Of a stretch of DNA of 64,000 nt, positions 32,645 to 41,538 are shown piece after piece. Numbering within the stretch: the stretch's first letter is position 1; each line of letters begins with the position of its first letter. The stretch spans positions 1 through 64,000 of the forward strand of contig JAFXNQ010000041.1 in assembly GCA_017529425.1 (NCBI GenBank), read 5' to 3'. The notes under the pieces were generated by a model. The model was not told where the DNA came from, searched no databases, and saw only the letters and a program-made list of their open reading frames with translations. The translations under genes were made by a program, and so were the position numbers. The stretch comes from Bacteroidales bacterium. GTDB taxonomy: Bacteria; Bacteroidota; Bacteroidia; Bacteroidales; UBA932.

Positions 32645-35545
32645 TTATGATTTCAACCAACTTTCTACTCTCTCAATCGTCAACAACGGATATCCTTTCT
32701 CCTTGAAAAATCCAAGAATACGATCTGGATAAATCTTTAAGAACATAACATCAGCATATGCAGAGCCTAACACCTCATTCACATACTTTGCCATACCATG
32801 TGCTGCGATTCTATCTGACAATCTACTTGTAACTAATTCATACTCGTAAGATGTCCAAACCCCAAATTTAAGATAGTCTGGGAAGTCATCCAGATTCGCA
32901 TTCTCAACTTCAAATTTCCTTTTGACAAATGTAATCGCTGATCTCACTCCATCAGAAAAAACATTCTGTACAGTATTAGTCAATTGCATGACAATGTCAG
33001 AAGATATACCTACAATATTAGCTATTTCCGAATATGTTTTACCTTTCAAAAAGAGGACTGTAACATTAAAGAATAGATCCTTATTAATTCCTTCATCTAA
33101 TAGCCCAACTGTTTGTAACAGTGGAATTATATAGCTCAAGAATTCTTCTTGCTTCGATTCATTAAACTCCGCAAATCTTTCAATATCCTCTTCTTTTATA
33201 GTCTCACTGATGTCTTTGTACTGAACTAAAGTGAGTCCTGTTTCTAAGAATACCGGGTAATCGCCTCTTTCTGCCAATTCATTCATACTAGCATATCTTG
33301 CCTCAAACACTTTCACAAGCATTTGCCTGTCGGTTTCAGTGCCCAACTTATATGCAAGTGAGGCTTGGCATATTTCATCTGGATTGACAGTCTGAATATC
33401 ATCATTCTCCGCATTTCGTGATATCATAAGGTCAATACCGTCTGCTAAACCTGAATCTTCTAACAAAACATTTATCTGTTCATTTGAGGCCTCTTGCCAA
33501 TTATGTCGCCGCATAATTGTAACCAATTCGTATAAAGTACCATGGAATAAAGAAATCCCCTCTGATTTCATCGCTAAGAGAACTTTATTCTCAGCAGCCC
33601 CATTATCACTTTCAGGGACAATTACTACACCGTATCTTTGCTTCCCAGCACGACCCACTCTACCAACAATATTCTTTATAGACGCGATTGGTAGATACCG
33701 AGGCCCATGTTCATTCCCATACGAGGCTGGATCAAGTAAGTTATGAGCAACCAAGGTTTTTATGGGCATGTTCACACCCTCTGCAAGAGTTGAAGTACAA
33801 ACGATTAAAGAAATGGCTGATTTTGCATAACCATTTTCAATTACCTCTCTAATATCTTGCGGCAAGTCACCATGATGATAAGCGAATCCATTTGCCACAT
33901 AGTTCACAAGAGGATATGTGTCACCTAACATGTACTGAATATATTCTTTCAAATCCTCCAAAACCGCCTCACTATTCGAAAAGTATCTTGGCGATAGTTC
34001 TGGGATTTCTTCAATAATAGCAGCTATTTTCGCACAAATAGTGACACATCCAACAGGGCCTTTCTTGGTTGAAGAATAAATCATTACTGGCCCTGCTGGC
34101 AATGATTTCAGCGCAGTTAAACATGTCACACTTGTTTTACCCTTCTTTGCGACTTTGCATAATTCCTTGTCAACAAAACTCGAAATAGTAAAAGCCGAGC
34201 CTTGTAAACTCCTGTCCCATATATCAACATCTATCGCACCTTTATATGTTTTCGCTATTCCATACCGTAGGTCACAAGGCCGGTAGTCACTCTTACTAAC
34301 TTGTGTATTGCCCCCTCCTAGCCACTCATTGATATCTTCTATGTTCGGAATAATTGCGGACAAAAACATAAACCTCTTATGTTCTTGTTTTTTAAGGCGT
34401 GTTAGCAATAACTCATAACGGATACCACGTGTTGCATCTTCCAGCAATTGGCCCTCATCACATATAATCAAGCTAAACTCCCGCAGTTCCTCATCCAATA
34501 CTCCTTCAAGAGTTATAAAGGTCTCGGGGGTAGAAATAAGCAATTGGGCTTCTTCTATCGATGAATCACCGACATCAATAACATTACCGCCATACTTACT
34601 GGAACACTTTATATTAAACTTCCTGCCCACTTCCCTAAAACGCATCTTTAATTCCCTGCTTAAAGAGCGCAGTGGGGCAAGGTAAAGAATCTTTGCCATA
34701 GGATTGCGCTTCAGTTCTTGATATATCAACAATTCTGTGATATACGATTTACCGCCACTTGTTGCTAAACCAAGGCTAAATGATTGTTCAAATGACAAAA
34801 GCCCCCTATCCAAAGCGTCCCGTTGAGAAGGTAGAAAAGACAATATATGCTCTTCTTTTGAGTAAGCCACATATTCCATCCAGTTAGTATTAGGATCATA
34901 ATGCTTTAAATCACGCCAAATATTACTTGCTTGAAACTTATGTAATACATGCAGAAGAAGCCTCGAATCCATAAAATCTCGAGGTGACCTATAATCATAA
35001 TCCTTAACTTTATTCTCGAAGAAACCAATAATTCTTTCAAGATACTTTTCGTCACCTGTTGCCATATACTCATCGAATGGGTCAATTATATCTGCAAAAT
35101 CCTTATGCTCTTGACGGGTTACCCTGCATCCCGATATAATGTAGAACATCAACTGTCCCGCAACAGATGAATAATTATGTATCCAGTAAGACTTCAGTAA
35201 TAGTGAAGCTATTGCCTCGTACCCGCATACATAGTAAATTGCTGCAACAAAAAGATGATTATTAACGACATTGACACCTTCAAAGTCTTTGGAGGTATAA
35301 ATCTCAGAATATACAATTAATCCTTTTGCAATGTCTGCTAAGGATTGCTTTATTATTTCCTTTTCTTCTCCATCTTCTGTTTCAAATTGTTCAAGACAAT
35401 TCATCATCCTCGTTATGAGAGTGATGTAAAAGTCATCCTGTCTATCCTTAAATTCAAATGACAAGGCTGTATCCACATGATATGCCTTCACCATTTCGTA
35501 TGCCTCAGCATCTATAAAAGCCTGTTTTAGAATCTTCTCCATCAT
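32645..35545 (-). CDS. hamB: Hachiman defence protein HamB, superfamily 2 helicase
   Basis: A 966-aa Ski2-like helicase. Walker A lies in LATSGGKSYIT (Lys about 266), motif II is ICDEGQ (DEGQ about 363-366), motif III-like LSAIIP (395-400), motif V is TSTLAEGVNMPIKTL, and motif VI is IVGRVGRAGKQRYG. The N-terminal 200 residues are helical, as in HamB. It begins right after the hamA stop (TAA-ATG-ATG), so translation is coupled. In Hachiman the helicase is thought to survey DNA and release HamA to degrade it during phage infection. All helicase motifs are present. Confidence 0.9.
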   Translation of the reverse strand: MMEKILKQAFIDAEAYEMVKAYHVDTALSFEFKDRQDDFYITLITRMMNCLEQFETEDGEEKEIIKQSLADIAKGLIVYSEIYTSKDFEGVNVVNNHLFVAAIYYVCGYEAIASLLLKSYWIHNYSSVAGQLMFYIISGCRVTRQEHKDFADIIDPFDEYMATGDEKYLERIIGFFENKVKDYDYRSPRDFMDSRLLLHVLHKFQASNIWRDLKHYDPNTNWMEYVAYSKEEHILSFLPSQRDALDRGLLSFEQSFSLGLATSGGKSYITELLIYQELKRNPMAKILYLAPLRSLSRELKMRFREVGRKFNIKCSSKYGGNVIDVGDSSIEEAQLLISTPETFITLEGVLDEELREFSLIICDEGQLLEDATRGIRYELLLTRLKKQEHKRFMFLSAIIPNIEDINEWLGGGNTQVSKSDYRPCDLRYGIAKTYKGAIDVDIWDRSLQGSAFTISSFVDKELCKVAKKGKTSVTCLTALKSLPAGPVMIYSSTKKGPVGCVTICAKIAAIIEEIPELSPRYFSNSEAVLEDLKEYIQYMLGDTYPLVNYVANGFAYHHGDLPQDIREVIENGYAKSAISLIVCTSTLAEGVNMPIKTLVAHNLLDPASYGNEHGPRYLPIASIKNIVGRVGRAGKQRYGVVIVPESDNGAAENKVLLAMKSEGISLFHGTLYELVTIMRRHNWQEASNEQINVLLEDSGLADGIDLMISRNAENDDIQTVNPDEICQASLAYKLGTETDRQMLVKVFEARYASMNELAERGDYPVFLETGLTLVQYKDISETIKEEDIERFAEFNESKQEEFLSYIIPLLQTVGLLDEGINKDLFFNVTVLFLKGKTYSEIANIVGISSDIVMQLTNTVQNVFSDGVRSAITFVKRKFEVENANLDDFPDYLKFGVWTSYEYELVTSRLSDRIAAHGMAKYVNEVLGSAYADVMFLKIYPDRILGFFKEKGYPLLTIERVESWLKS

Positions 35546-36370
35546 TTAGGCATTTGGTAATTGAGCTAAAACATTTTCATAGAGAGTTTGTAAGCCTGCG
35601 ATGGGCACAAGGAATACACGAATATTGGGAAAGGTTGTAAACAAGTCATTTGGAAGCTTAGCAAATTGCTTCGCTGTGAAAGCACTGTCTACTATTGCAA
35701 CAGCGGTGAAAAGCTTCTGATATGTTACGGTATTATAAGGTTCTGCAAACCTATAAATCTGCTTATACTCAACCTTTAAACCTAAATCCTTACATCTTGT
35801 TAGGAGGTAATAGATGCTTTCTGCGGCCCTTGAAACACGGTCTTTATCTGCATCCATTACGGCATCAATAAACACGCATTGCTCCTTTTTTGCCTTATAA
35901 CCCTTTTTGTCAGTATAGTGGCCCGAAGGGACAGTTGCTCTCACTTTCACTTCAAAAGAAAACATTGTGTCATCTGGACAAGCGCCATTAGGATCAGATT
36001 TGAAAACAAGAACATCTGTATAATTGCTCGCAGCATCCTTCTTATCTTTTAGCCGCCATTTCATAGGACAGACATTTACGTCTGGATGCCAGACTTCACA
36101 TGCAAGATAATACGTCAGAATCTCACCAAAATCTCCAGCTTTCACATCTGCTGTTTTGGGCAGTCTTTCCTCTATCTCTTGTTTCCTAGTTGTTCCAAAG
36201 TCATTTACTATTTCAACCAACTTCTCTTCTTTGATATATGCTTCACGAAATGGCACAAGACATTCGCTTATAAACTGCGCTGTCTTAGTATCATCAAAAA
36301 CATATGCCGTAATACCTAACTCAGCATACGTCACGCTATCTTCCGTAAAAAATTTTTCTATGAATGCCAT
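35546..36370 (-). CDS. hamA: Hachiman defence protein HamA (DUF1837 nuclease)
   Basis: A 274-aa DUF1837 protein. The PD-(D/E)xK-type residues are visible: Glu83 in GDFGEILTYYLACEVW, Asp119 in NYTDVLVFK, and Glu140-Val-Lys142 in FSFEVKVRA. The KWRLKDKKDAASNYTD segment is characteristic of HamA. In the described system HamA is a sequence-nonspecific DNase held inactive by HamB. It is the first gene of the operon hamA-hamB-HEPN. No clear promoter was found in the roughly 80 bases upstream. Directly upstream lie IS21-type repeats and an istB remnant, which suggests arrival by or next to a mobile element. Confidence 0.9.
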   Translation of the reverse strand: MAFIEKFFTEDSVTYAELGITAYVFDDTKTAQFISECLVPFREAYIKEEKLVEIVNDFGTTRKQEIEERLPKTADVKAGDFGEILTYYLACEVWHPDVNVCPMKWRLKDKKDAASNYTDVLVFKSDPNGACPDDTMFSFEVKVRATVPSGHYTDKKGYKAKKEQCVFIDAVMDADKDRVSRAAESIYYLLTRCKDLGLKVEYKQIYRFAEPYNTVTYQKLFTAVAIVDSAFTAKQFAKLPNDLFTTFPNIRVFLVPIAGLQTLYENVLAQLPNA

Positions 36371-36428
36371 TTCTTTACAATTAAGGTATGTCTTTGGGCG
36401 TTTTTGCCGTATGCGGTCTTGCTTACTT

Positions 36429-36474
36429 ATTTAGCGGAAGCTGACTTGAAGATTTAGCGGCAAGTTGGCTGGAA
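36429..36474. repeat. Tandem imperfect repeat, possible IS21 terminal repeats
   Basis: Two 22-23-base units beginning ATTTAGCGG (36429-36450 and 36452-36474) share ATTTAGCGG-AAG-TG-CT-GAA. They lie past the 3' end of the istB remnant, where the right end of an IS21-family element would be expected to carry multiple terminal repeats. Confidence 0.4.
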
Positions 36475-36612
36475 CGAGATTCTATTGATATTGATTCTTG
36501 TGTTTATTCTTTTCTTGTAATAAGCTACCAATCTTTGTACATTTTTCGTAAAGATGTTTGTACGGCTGTTCAAAGGCTCATTAGTTCCTGTTGATTGTCG
36601 AACTTCTATTGT

Positions 36613-36862
36613 TTAGTAAACAGCCTTACGGAGCTGCTTCCCATTAACGGTCGATTCGGAGGTAAAGATAGTCTTCCTGTTCTCAAGCCTGTAGCTTGTC
36701 CCTACAAGATTAATTACCCCGCAGCGATACAGCAAGCGGTCCAAGCGCGGTTGCGAGCACCGCGTCATTCAGCGTTTGAACCCACTCTGTGGGCGCGTTA
36801 TCCGTCGTGATGATGACCGAAGTCTTCTCGTGAAGAGAGTTTACCAGATTGAAGAACGAAGA
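36613..36862 (-). pseudogene. istB: Remnant of IS21-family helper ATPase gene (istB 3' end)
   Basis: On the minus strand the frame FFNLVNSLHEKTSVIITTDN continues with [18 protein letters not shown], then shifts phase by deletion and resumes as [20 protein letters not shown] and ENRKTIF before a stop at 36613-36615. These are the conserved C-terminal motifs of IstB. Only about the last 80 residues remain and a frameshift breaks them, so the element is dead. It sits between hamA and a damaged wbuC. Confidence 0.8.
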
Positions 36863-36874
36863 GAATTATTCAGA

Positions 36875-37204
36875 TTACAAACTCAGAATATCCCCCTCCC
36901 CCAGCGGCTCATATGAACCATCCTTAGCTTCAAGGATGACTGTGCCACTTTCCAGCACCTCAACAGTATGCCACTGGCCGGCAGGGATGTTGAGGGCAAC
37001 GCAGTCGCTACCGGGAGCCAGGTCGATCACCTCCGTAACCTCTCCGTTATCGTTATAAAAAAATTGCCGCAAATGTCCTCTCAGGCATACTACGGTTTCC
37101 GAAGTCGACCGGTGCCGATGAACAGGCATCACCGCCCCTGGCTCCAGCACCTCCACCGAGTGCCATTGTCCGATTGGTATGTTGAGGGTGACGCGTTGAA
37201 TCAA
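36875..37204 (-). pseudogene. Chimeric, internally rearranged wbuC copy
   Basis: A 109-aa frame. The first 16 or so residues repeat the C-terminal cupin motif (LNIPIGQWHSVEVLE) and then jump to PGAVMPVHRHRSTSETVVC, the beginning of cupin motif 1, followed by a normal C-terminus with a second LNIPAGQWHTVEVLE. So the 3' segment of one copy is fused to the middle of another, and the real N-terminus is missing. It is most easily explained by recombination between two wbuC genes at the similar VLE.G/MEPG stretch. It may still fold, but I treat it as non-functional. Confidence 0.7.
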
Positions 37205-37232
37205 TCACGTTAGTAGTAGGATGATAAAAACA

Positions 37233-38324
37233 TCATATTGAATTCGGTTTTAACAGATGACTCCATACCCCACTCCGAAACGCACTCCACAGGCTTTCTT
37301 TGTAGCATAATTCATGCTTCCACCCATTACCCTTCCAACGACGGTACTTGAAGATAACACGCTTAATTATGTTCTCCGGCAATTCCCTCGAAAACTCGGG
37401 AGACAGTATATCATTTAGCACGCGGTCCATTAACAATGGATCAACTTGCAAGGATGAAAATAAGTCTGCCTCAAACCCCAAATCATCCACGCATATTGCA
37501 TTGAATATATCGTAAAGTTTCCTCATGCCAAACTCTTCGAGTACGCCTTCCAGCCACACCAAGTCCACCTCTTTTCTGTGAGCCTTGATAAATAGCCCCC
37601 AATCCATTAATTGCCGCAGCGTAATGCCTTCAGAGGCAAAATGCATCATGGCGTGTTTCAGCAGGAATAGCGCATGCAGGTTTGGAGAAGGCAAATACAC
37701 CCTTTCACCATTAACATCTACAAAGTGACTATCATCCTCAGCCAACTTTTTAAGCCGCCCCTCAAACTCCACATTCGATTTATGGTGATGAACATTGATG
37801 AAATCATAATGATTTTCTACCATAAAATCACCCCAACAAAAAGCTGTATGATGGTGGTGACTCCTGTCTATTTCAATGCCTTTCTCTTCTTCAAGAACAG
37901 CATCAGCCTCTTTATGAGAACCGAATAGCCAAATATCTATATCGCCGCAAGGCCGATGCTCAGGCTTAGGCCAGTCCAATGAACAGGCATACCCCTTCAA
38001 CACCATCATCTTATAACCATGCCGGTTATAAAAGCCAGCCAGATTGGCAATGGTCATTCTATAAACATCATATCGATACTCATAGTCCTGAAGTGCCTCT
38101 CCTATCCATTGCAGCAACATCGGTTTGGGTGGTCTATGTCCATCAGGGAGCCGCTCCACGCCGTCAACCAATACGGCATTAAGCCCATGCTGGGCAGCAA
38201 GGGATTCCAAAGCATCCCAATCAAACTGCATCGGTCTTTCTGTAGAGGAATGACCAATCCCTAATCGTATTAGTGCTAATAGAGCTTTATTATTCTCTGT
38301 CATAGCATTATCATTCTTTGACAA
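37233..38324 (-). CDS. Nucleotidyltransferase family protein (NTP_transf_5 type), copy 2
   Basis: A 363-aa protein with KMMVLKGYACSLDWPKPEHR and PCGDIDIWL, the same signature as copy 1 (18579-19604), and a helical C-terminal half (HALFLLKHAMMHFASEGITL; RQLMDWGLF). A His-rich stretch (SHHHHTAFCW) follows the active-site region. It appears complete, yet it lies alone among broken capsule genes (wbuC fragments on both sides, truncated WecA-type gene upstream). Whether it is still expressed is unclear. Its role in surface polysaccharide synthesis is inferred from location and family. Confidence 0.8.
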   Translation of the reverse strand: MSKNDNAMTENNKALLALIRLGIGHSSTERPMQFDWDALESLAAQHGLNAVLVDGVERLPDGHRPPKPMLLQWIGEALQDYEYRYDVYRMTIANLAGFYNRHGYKMMVLKGYACSLDWPKPEHRPCGDIDIWLFGSHKEADAVLEEEKGIEIDRSHHHHTAFCWGDFMVENHYDFINVHHHKSNVEFEGRLKKLAEDDSHFVDVNGERVYLPSPNLHALFLLKHAMMHFASEGITLRQLMDWGLFIKAHRKEVDLVWLEGVLEEFGMRKLYDIFNAICVDDLGFEADLFSSLQVDPLLMDRVLNDILSPEFSRELPENIIKRVIFKYRRWKGNGWKHELCYKESLWSAFRSGVWSHLLKPNSI

Positions 38325-38391
38325 GTACCCAGAAGACCCTAAAAATCAAACCGATATCCACAAAGAGCGAGTGATTATTAAACAGACTCCG

Positions 38392-38593
38392 AATAAAGCT
38401 TAATTATCTCACGTAGATGCCCGCTCAGGCAAACTACGGTTTCTAAGGTCTTTGTGTGCCGATGAATCGGCAGAAATATCCCTGGTTCAAGAGCCTTCTG
38501 CATCCGCTGCGACCCGACTTCCGGCGAGTTTCACATTGGCGAAGCTTCCGCTTACGCCGTGAGTTCATCCATCAATGATTATGATATCTTCAT
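38392..38593 (-). pseudogene. wbuC: Decayed wbuC copy with stop codons
   Basis: Reading from the ATG at 38591-38593 on the minus strand gives a WbuC-like N-terminus (LMDELTA, AEASP, NSPEVGSQRM) interrupted by at least three in-frame stop codons. It then continues PGIFLPIHRHTKTLETVVCL and SGHLREII before similarity ends near 38392. It overlaps the end of the truncated WecA-type gene by 4 bases, the normal spacing in an original wecA-wbuC operon. Confidence 0.75.
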
Positions 38594-39249
38594 TTCTTTA
38601 AGGATGCCAGGTATTCAGCATGCAGGTGATAGTACTTACGCATAAACAGGATATACGCACCGACCAATGCTACCCCCACAACAACCAGATAGATCCAATG
38701 CGCCAGCACAGTGTTCGGCACCAGATAAACCATCACCAACGATATCACAAGCTGAAGCCCCATATAAAACAGCGACACTACCTCGTGACTCATCCCCAAC
38801 TCATTTGCCATCAACTGAAACGCATGCTTCCTGTGAGCTTCTCCAAGGTGCTCATGTAACATAATCCTGTGAACAATCGTGCAGCACCCATCAATACCAT
38901 ACACAATCAAGAAGATCATCCACGTTATATCCCCCGTCTTTGCAATCAGCGAACCTATAGCAAACAACATGATGAAAGCTATGCCGATACTCCCCACATC
39001 GCCTGCGAAACACTTAGCTTTTCCCTTGGGTCGGTAGTTGAAAATGCTGAATACCAGAACGCCAAGGATGGCAACTATAAGATATGACTCTTCAATAAAA
39101 GGAACGCTACGGCGCACAAGCGCCAGTGGAACCAAAACAGCCAACGTATACGCCGCCGTTATCCCGTTAACACCATCCATGAAAGCTATCTTGAAGACGC
39201 TGTTCTTGCTATTCGTAACAACCGTGTGCCTGACTTCCGACACAGCCAT
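38590..39249 (-). pseudogene. 5'-truncated WecA/MraY-family sugar-phosphate transferase
   Basis: 219 aa that match the middle and C-terminal part of the family: FMDGVNGITAAYT, CFAGDVGSIGIAF, and HEHLGEAHRKHAFQLMANEL, with five or six hydrophobic helices. The first 100 or so residues, including the DDxxD region, are missing; the start is replaced by unrelated sequence before KIAFMDG. Without the N-terminal helices it is unlikely to be active. It would once have been the initiating or second transferase of a polysaccharide operon ending in wbuC. Confidence 0.8.
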
Positions 39250-39612
39250 ATCATCAGTGCCGCATGCCCCAGCCGCCCCGAACTTATCAGTGTGCTCTTA
39301 CTGGCCCGTAAGCAATGGCCCTCTGCCAAGATTCTGGGAATATCCAAGTTGGGACTTGAGGTACGTGACGGGCGAATCGTATCAAGCTGACGCCTTTGTC
39401 AAAGAGAGACCATGAACTCTATCAGGCGTGAACTTAGCGATTTGCCTTGAGTTACGAGAGCTATTCATTACTCTGGGCCTTGATCGGAACTACATCAATA
39501 AATGGGGTCCGTTTTTTTGTGGGACCGCTTATCGCATCTCTGTCTCAATCCTCAGTTTTCACTCCTTCTCATCGTAATATCTATCCACGAGAGTCTTCCT
39601 AATCATTTATTC
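39250..39612. other. Intergenic scar with no intact gene
   Basis: This 363-base stretch separates the truncated WecA-type gene from the DUF262 operon. On the plus strand one phase reads YPSWDLRYVTGESYQADAFV, a stop, then ELRELFITLGLDRNYINKWG and PFFCG, which looks like a decayed coding segment, but I cannot name the family. Nothing else is recognised. Confidence 0.4.
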
Positions 39613-40545
39613 TTATGAAGCGATGCCCCTTCTGAGCCTTGCTACTATTGCTTTGGCCAACCTGAAATCTGCTGCCTGGTCTTTGCCATGATGAATAGTC
39701 TTGCTGCCAAAGAGAGCAATATAGATAGCATTAGCATCACATTCAAAATATACCCTTATGCCGGAACCCTTGTGCCGCAATTCATGAACACTACTGGTCT
39801 TGTCAACCTGATCAGATTTAACTAAGTCCATATTGCCATTATTTGCAGGATACAATAACCCAGCATTAATGGCATCCTCAAAACGCTGGACTACTAACTG
39901 TTGCAACACCGTTCCAAGCACACACCAGTCATCTTTGAACTCTTTACTGATAACAACCTTTCCTTTACGTCCGAGCAGATCTTGTAATCTGTCCCAAGGC
40001 TCGGACTTTGGGGGAAGCGGAGGCGTTAGCAGCTCTGTTATAAACTGATTATTATCAGTGTGCCAATTTGGAATCTCATTGCTCGACTCCTCTTCTGTCT
40101 CAATGTCCTTAAGCATCAATTTCAGAATATCACAACAAACCTTCTCCTCAACAGGCAAAGATGCTGCAATCATATCTAACTTCTGAGCAATCAGTAGATA
40201 GTGCGCATCGCGCCCATTCCACCTACACTCCTTACCGATTTCTGGGTCATCTAATAATTGTTCAGCCTCATAAATGAGCGGCACATTGCTGCCAACTAAT
40301 TTGCTAGCATAAGCGAACAAGGTCGGATTCGATTTCAACTGCCCCAACAGATCTCTAAGCGTCACACTACAAAGAGTCACATTGTCCGCATAGTCACGAG
40401 TCACCCAATGCTGAGCTAAATCCAAGAGTTCATTTTTATGAAGCTCTTTATAACCCATCACCATATCTTTAAACAACGCCCCTACGTTCTCACCACCTTC
40501 TGGCTGTTCAGGCAGGCAGTCATTCAAATAGAATCTCTTTGGCAT
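39613..40545 (-). CDS. Unknown protein with C-terminal RelE/Gp49-like toxin domain
   Basis: A 310-aa protein. Residues about 215-308 follow the HigB/Gp49 (RelE-superfamily) pattern: a helix QQLVVQRFEDAINAG, then SSVHELRHKGSGIRVYFECD, AIYIALFGSKTIHHGKDQAA and a final helix LAKAIVARLRRG. Residues 1-200 are helical and match nothing I recognise. It is the last gene of a three-gene operon, 18 bases after the AAA ATPase gene. A toxin domain fused to a large N-terminal region, encoded with a DUF262 protein and an ATPase, suggests an effector of a defence system. No cognate small antitoxin is visible. Confidence 0.6.
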   Translation of the reverse strand: MPKRFYLNDCLPEQPEGGENVGALFKDMVMGYKELHKNELLDLAQHWVTRDYADNVTLCSVTLRDLLGQLKSNPTLFAYASKLVGSNVPLIYEAEQLLDDPEIGKECRWNGRDAHYLLIAQKLDMIAASLPVEEKVCCDILKLMLKDIETEEESSNEIPNWHTDNNQFITELLTPPLPPKSEPWDRLQDLLGRKGKVVISKEFKDDWCVLGTVLQQLVVQRFEDAINAGLLYPANNGNMDLVKSDQVDKTSSVHELRHKGSGIRVYFECDANAIYIALFGSKTIHHGKDQAADFRLAKAIVARLRRGIAS

Positions 40546-40563
40546 GATCTTCGATATTTCTCG

Positions 40564-41538
40564 TTACAGCAGCCGTTCAGCATTGTTCATAAACTGTGTG
40601 AACATATCGTCAGGCCAACGATCCAAACTTCCATCCTCTTGAAGCATTGGGAATTCAATCTCGGTAGTTTCTTCGTCATTCAACCTAAACCACGCCATAC
40701 TTACTTCTTTAGAAAAGCCATGATGTTCTTTGGCATAGATGCGCACGCCGTCAAAAACGTGGTCACTATGTGTTTCTACCACAATCTGGGCTCCTGCACT
40801 AACGGCTCTACAAATCAAATCCGCCAACGCAGTTTGACCCTTTGCGTGGATATGTGCTTCTGGATTCTCAAGCAGCACAATGCTGTTCTTTTTAGTCACG
40901 CCTAATAAAATGGCGACAATAATTGGTAGAGTATAACTAAGACCAAAGCCTACATTTGTAGGAAGGTTTTCATTATAAGTAGCTGTATGGGCTTCTTGCC
41001 CGGGAACTTTGTCCATGTTAAACCTTACCCCAGGACTTATTTGTTTCAACCAACCTTGAACAACAAATTTAAAGGCCGCGCCTTCACAATCTGGTGTCAG
41101 CATTGACTCTGGCAGTACTACGCCCTCATCAGAACTCTCCTCAATACAACGCAACACATTCATTCCTTTTGAGTCTAATTCAGCATTCTTGTTGCTCGGA
41201 TAAATGGTCTGTGGGCCAATTCTGTCTGCACCAACGTATATTACCTTAGGATAACTGGGATTCTTTTCTGCACGATTCGAGTACGTTACTGCATACTCAC
41301 CGAAAACAGCTGTCAACTCCATCTTTTCCTCATGTTTATTACGTAATGTATTCTCATCGCCACAGTTCTCAGGTAGCACTTCTTCTTTACGTTCAGCCAC
41401 TCTGCCAAGAATACGTAATGCTTGTATCACACTACTTTTACCGCTACTGTTCAAGCCGGCCAAAACGTTCAATGGCTTCAGTGGTATTAATTGGTGACGA
41501 ATCGACTTATAACCGTCTATGATAAGTTGTTCAATCAT
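40564..41538 (-). CDS. AAA/ABC-type ATPase with DUF3696 C-terminus
   Basis: A 324-aa OLD-like ATPase. Walker A is GLNSSGKS (residues 28-35), the signature-like segment is VGFGLSYTLPIIVAIL, Walker B is SIVLLENPEAHIHAKGQTALA, and QIVVETHSDHVFDGVRI is the switch region. The end (FPMLQEDGSLDRWPDDMFTQ) matches DUF3696. The start overlaps the end of the DUF262 gene by 4 bases, so the two are translationally coupled. ATPases of this type act as sensors or motors in several antiphage systems. Function here is inferred from context. Confidence 0.85.
   Translation of the reverse strand: MIEQLIIDGYKSIRHQLIPLKPLNVLAGLNSSGKSSVIQALRILGRVAERKEEVLPENCGDENTLRNKHEEKMELTAVFGEYAVTYSNRAEKNPSYPKVIYVGADRIGPQTIYPSNKNAELDSKGMNVLRCIEESSDEGVVLPESMLTPDCEGAAFKFVVQGWLKQISPGVRFNMDKVPGQEAHTATYNENLPTNVGFGLSYTLPIIVAILLGVTKKNSIVLLENPEAHIHAKGQTALADLICRAVSAGAQIVVETHSDHVFDGVRIYAKEHHGFSKEVSMAWFRLNDEETTEIEFPMLQEDGSLDRWPDDMFTQFMNNAERLL

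Noticed and set aside
36429-36474. Considered as a small CRISPR array
   Set aside because: Only two imperfect adjacent units with no spacer between them and no cas genes; better explained as insertion-sequence end repeats.
39485-39530. GGTCC ... GGACC inverted repeat with a T-run in the loop, as a possible terminator
   Set aside because: Only five pairs, the T-run is in the loop and not after the stem, and no intact gene ends there.
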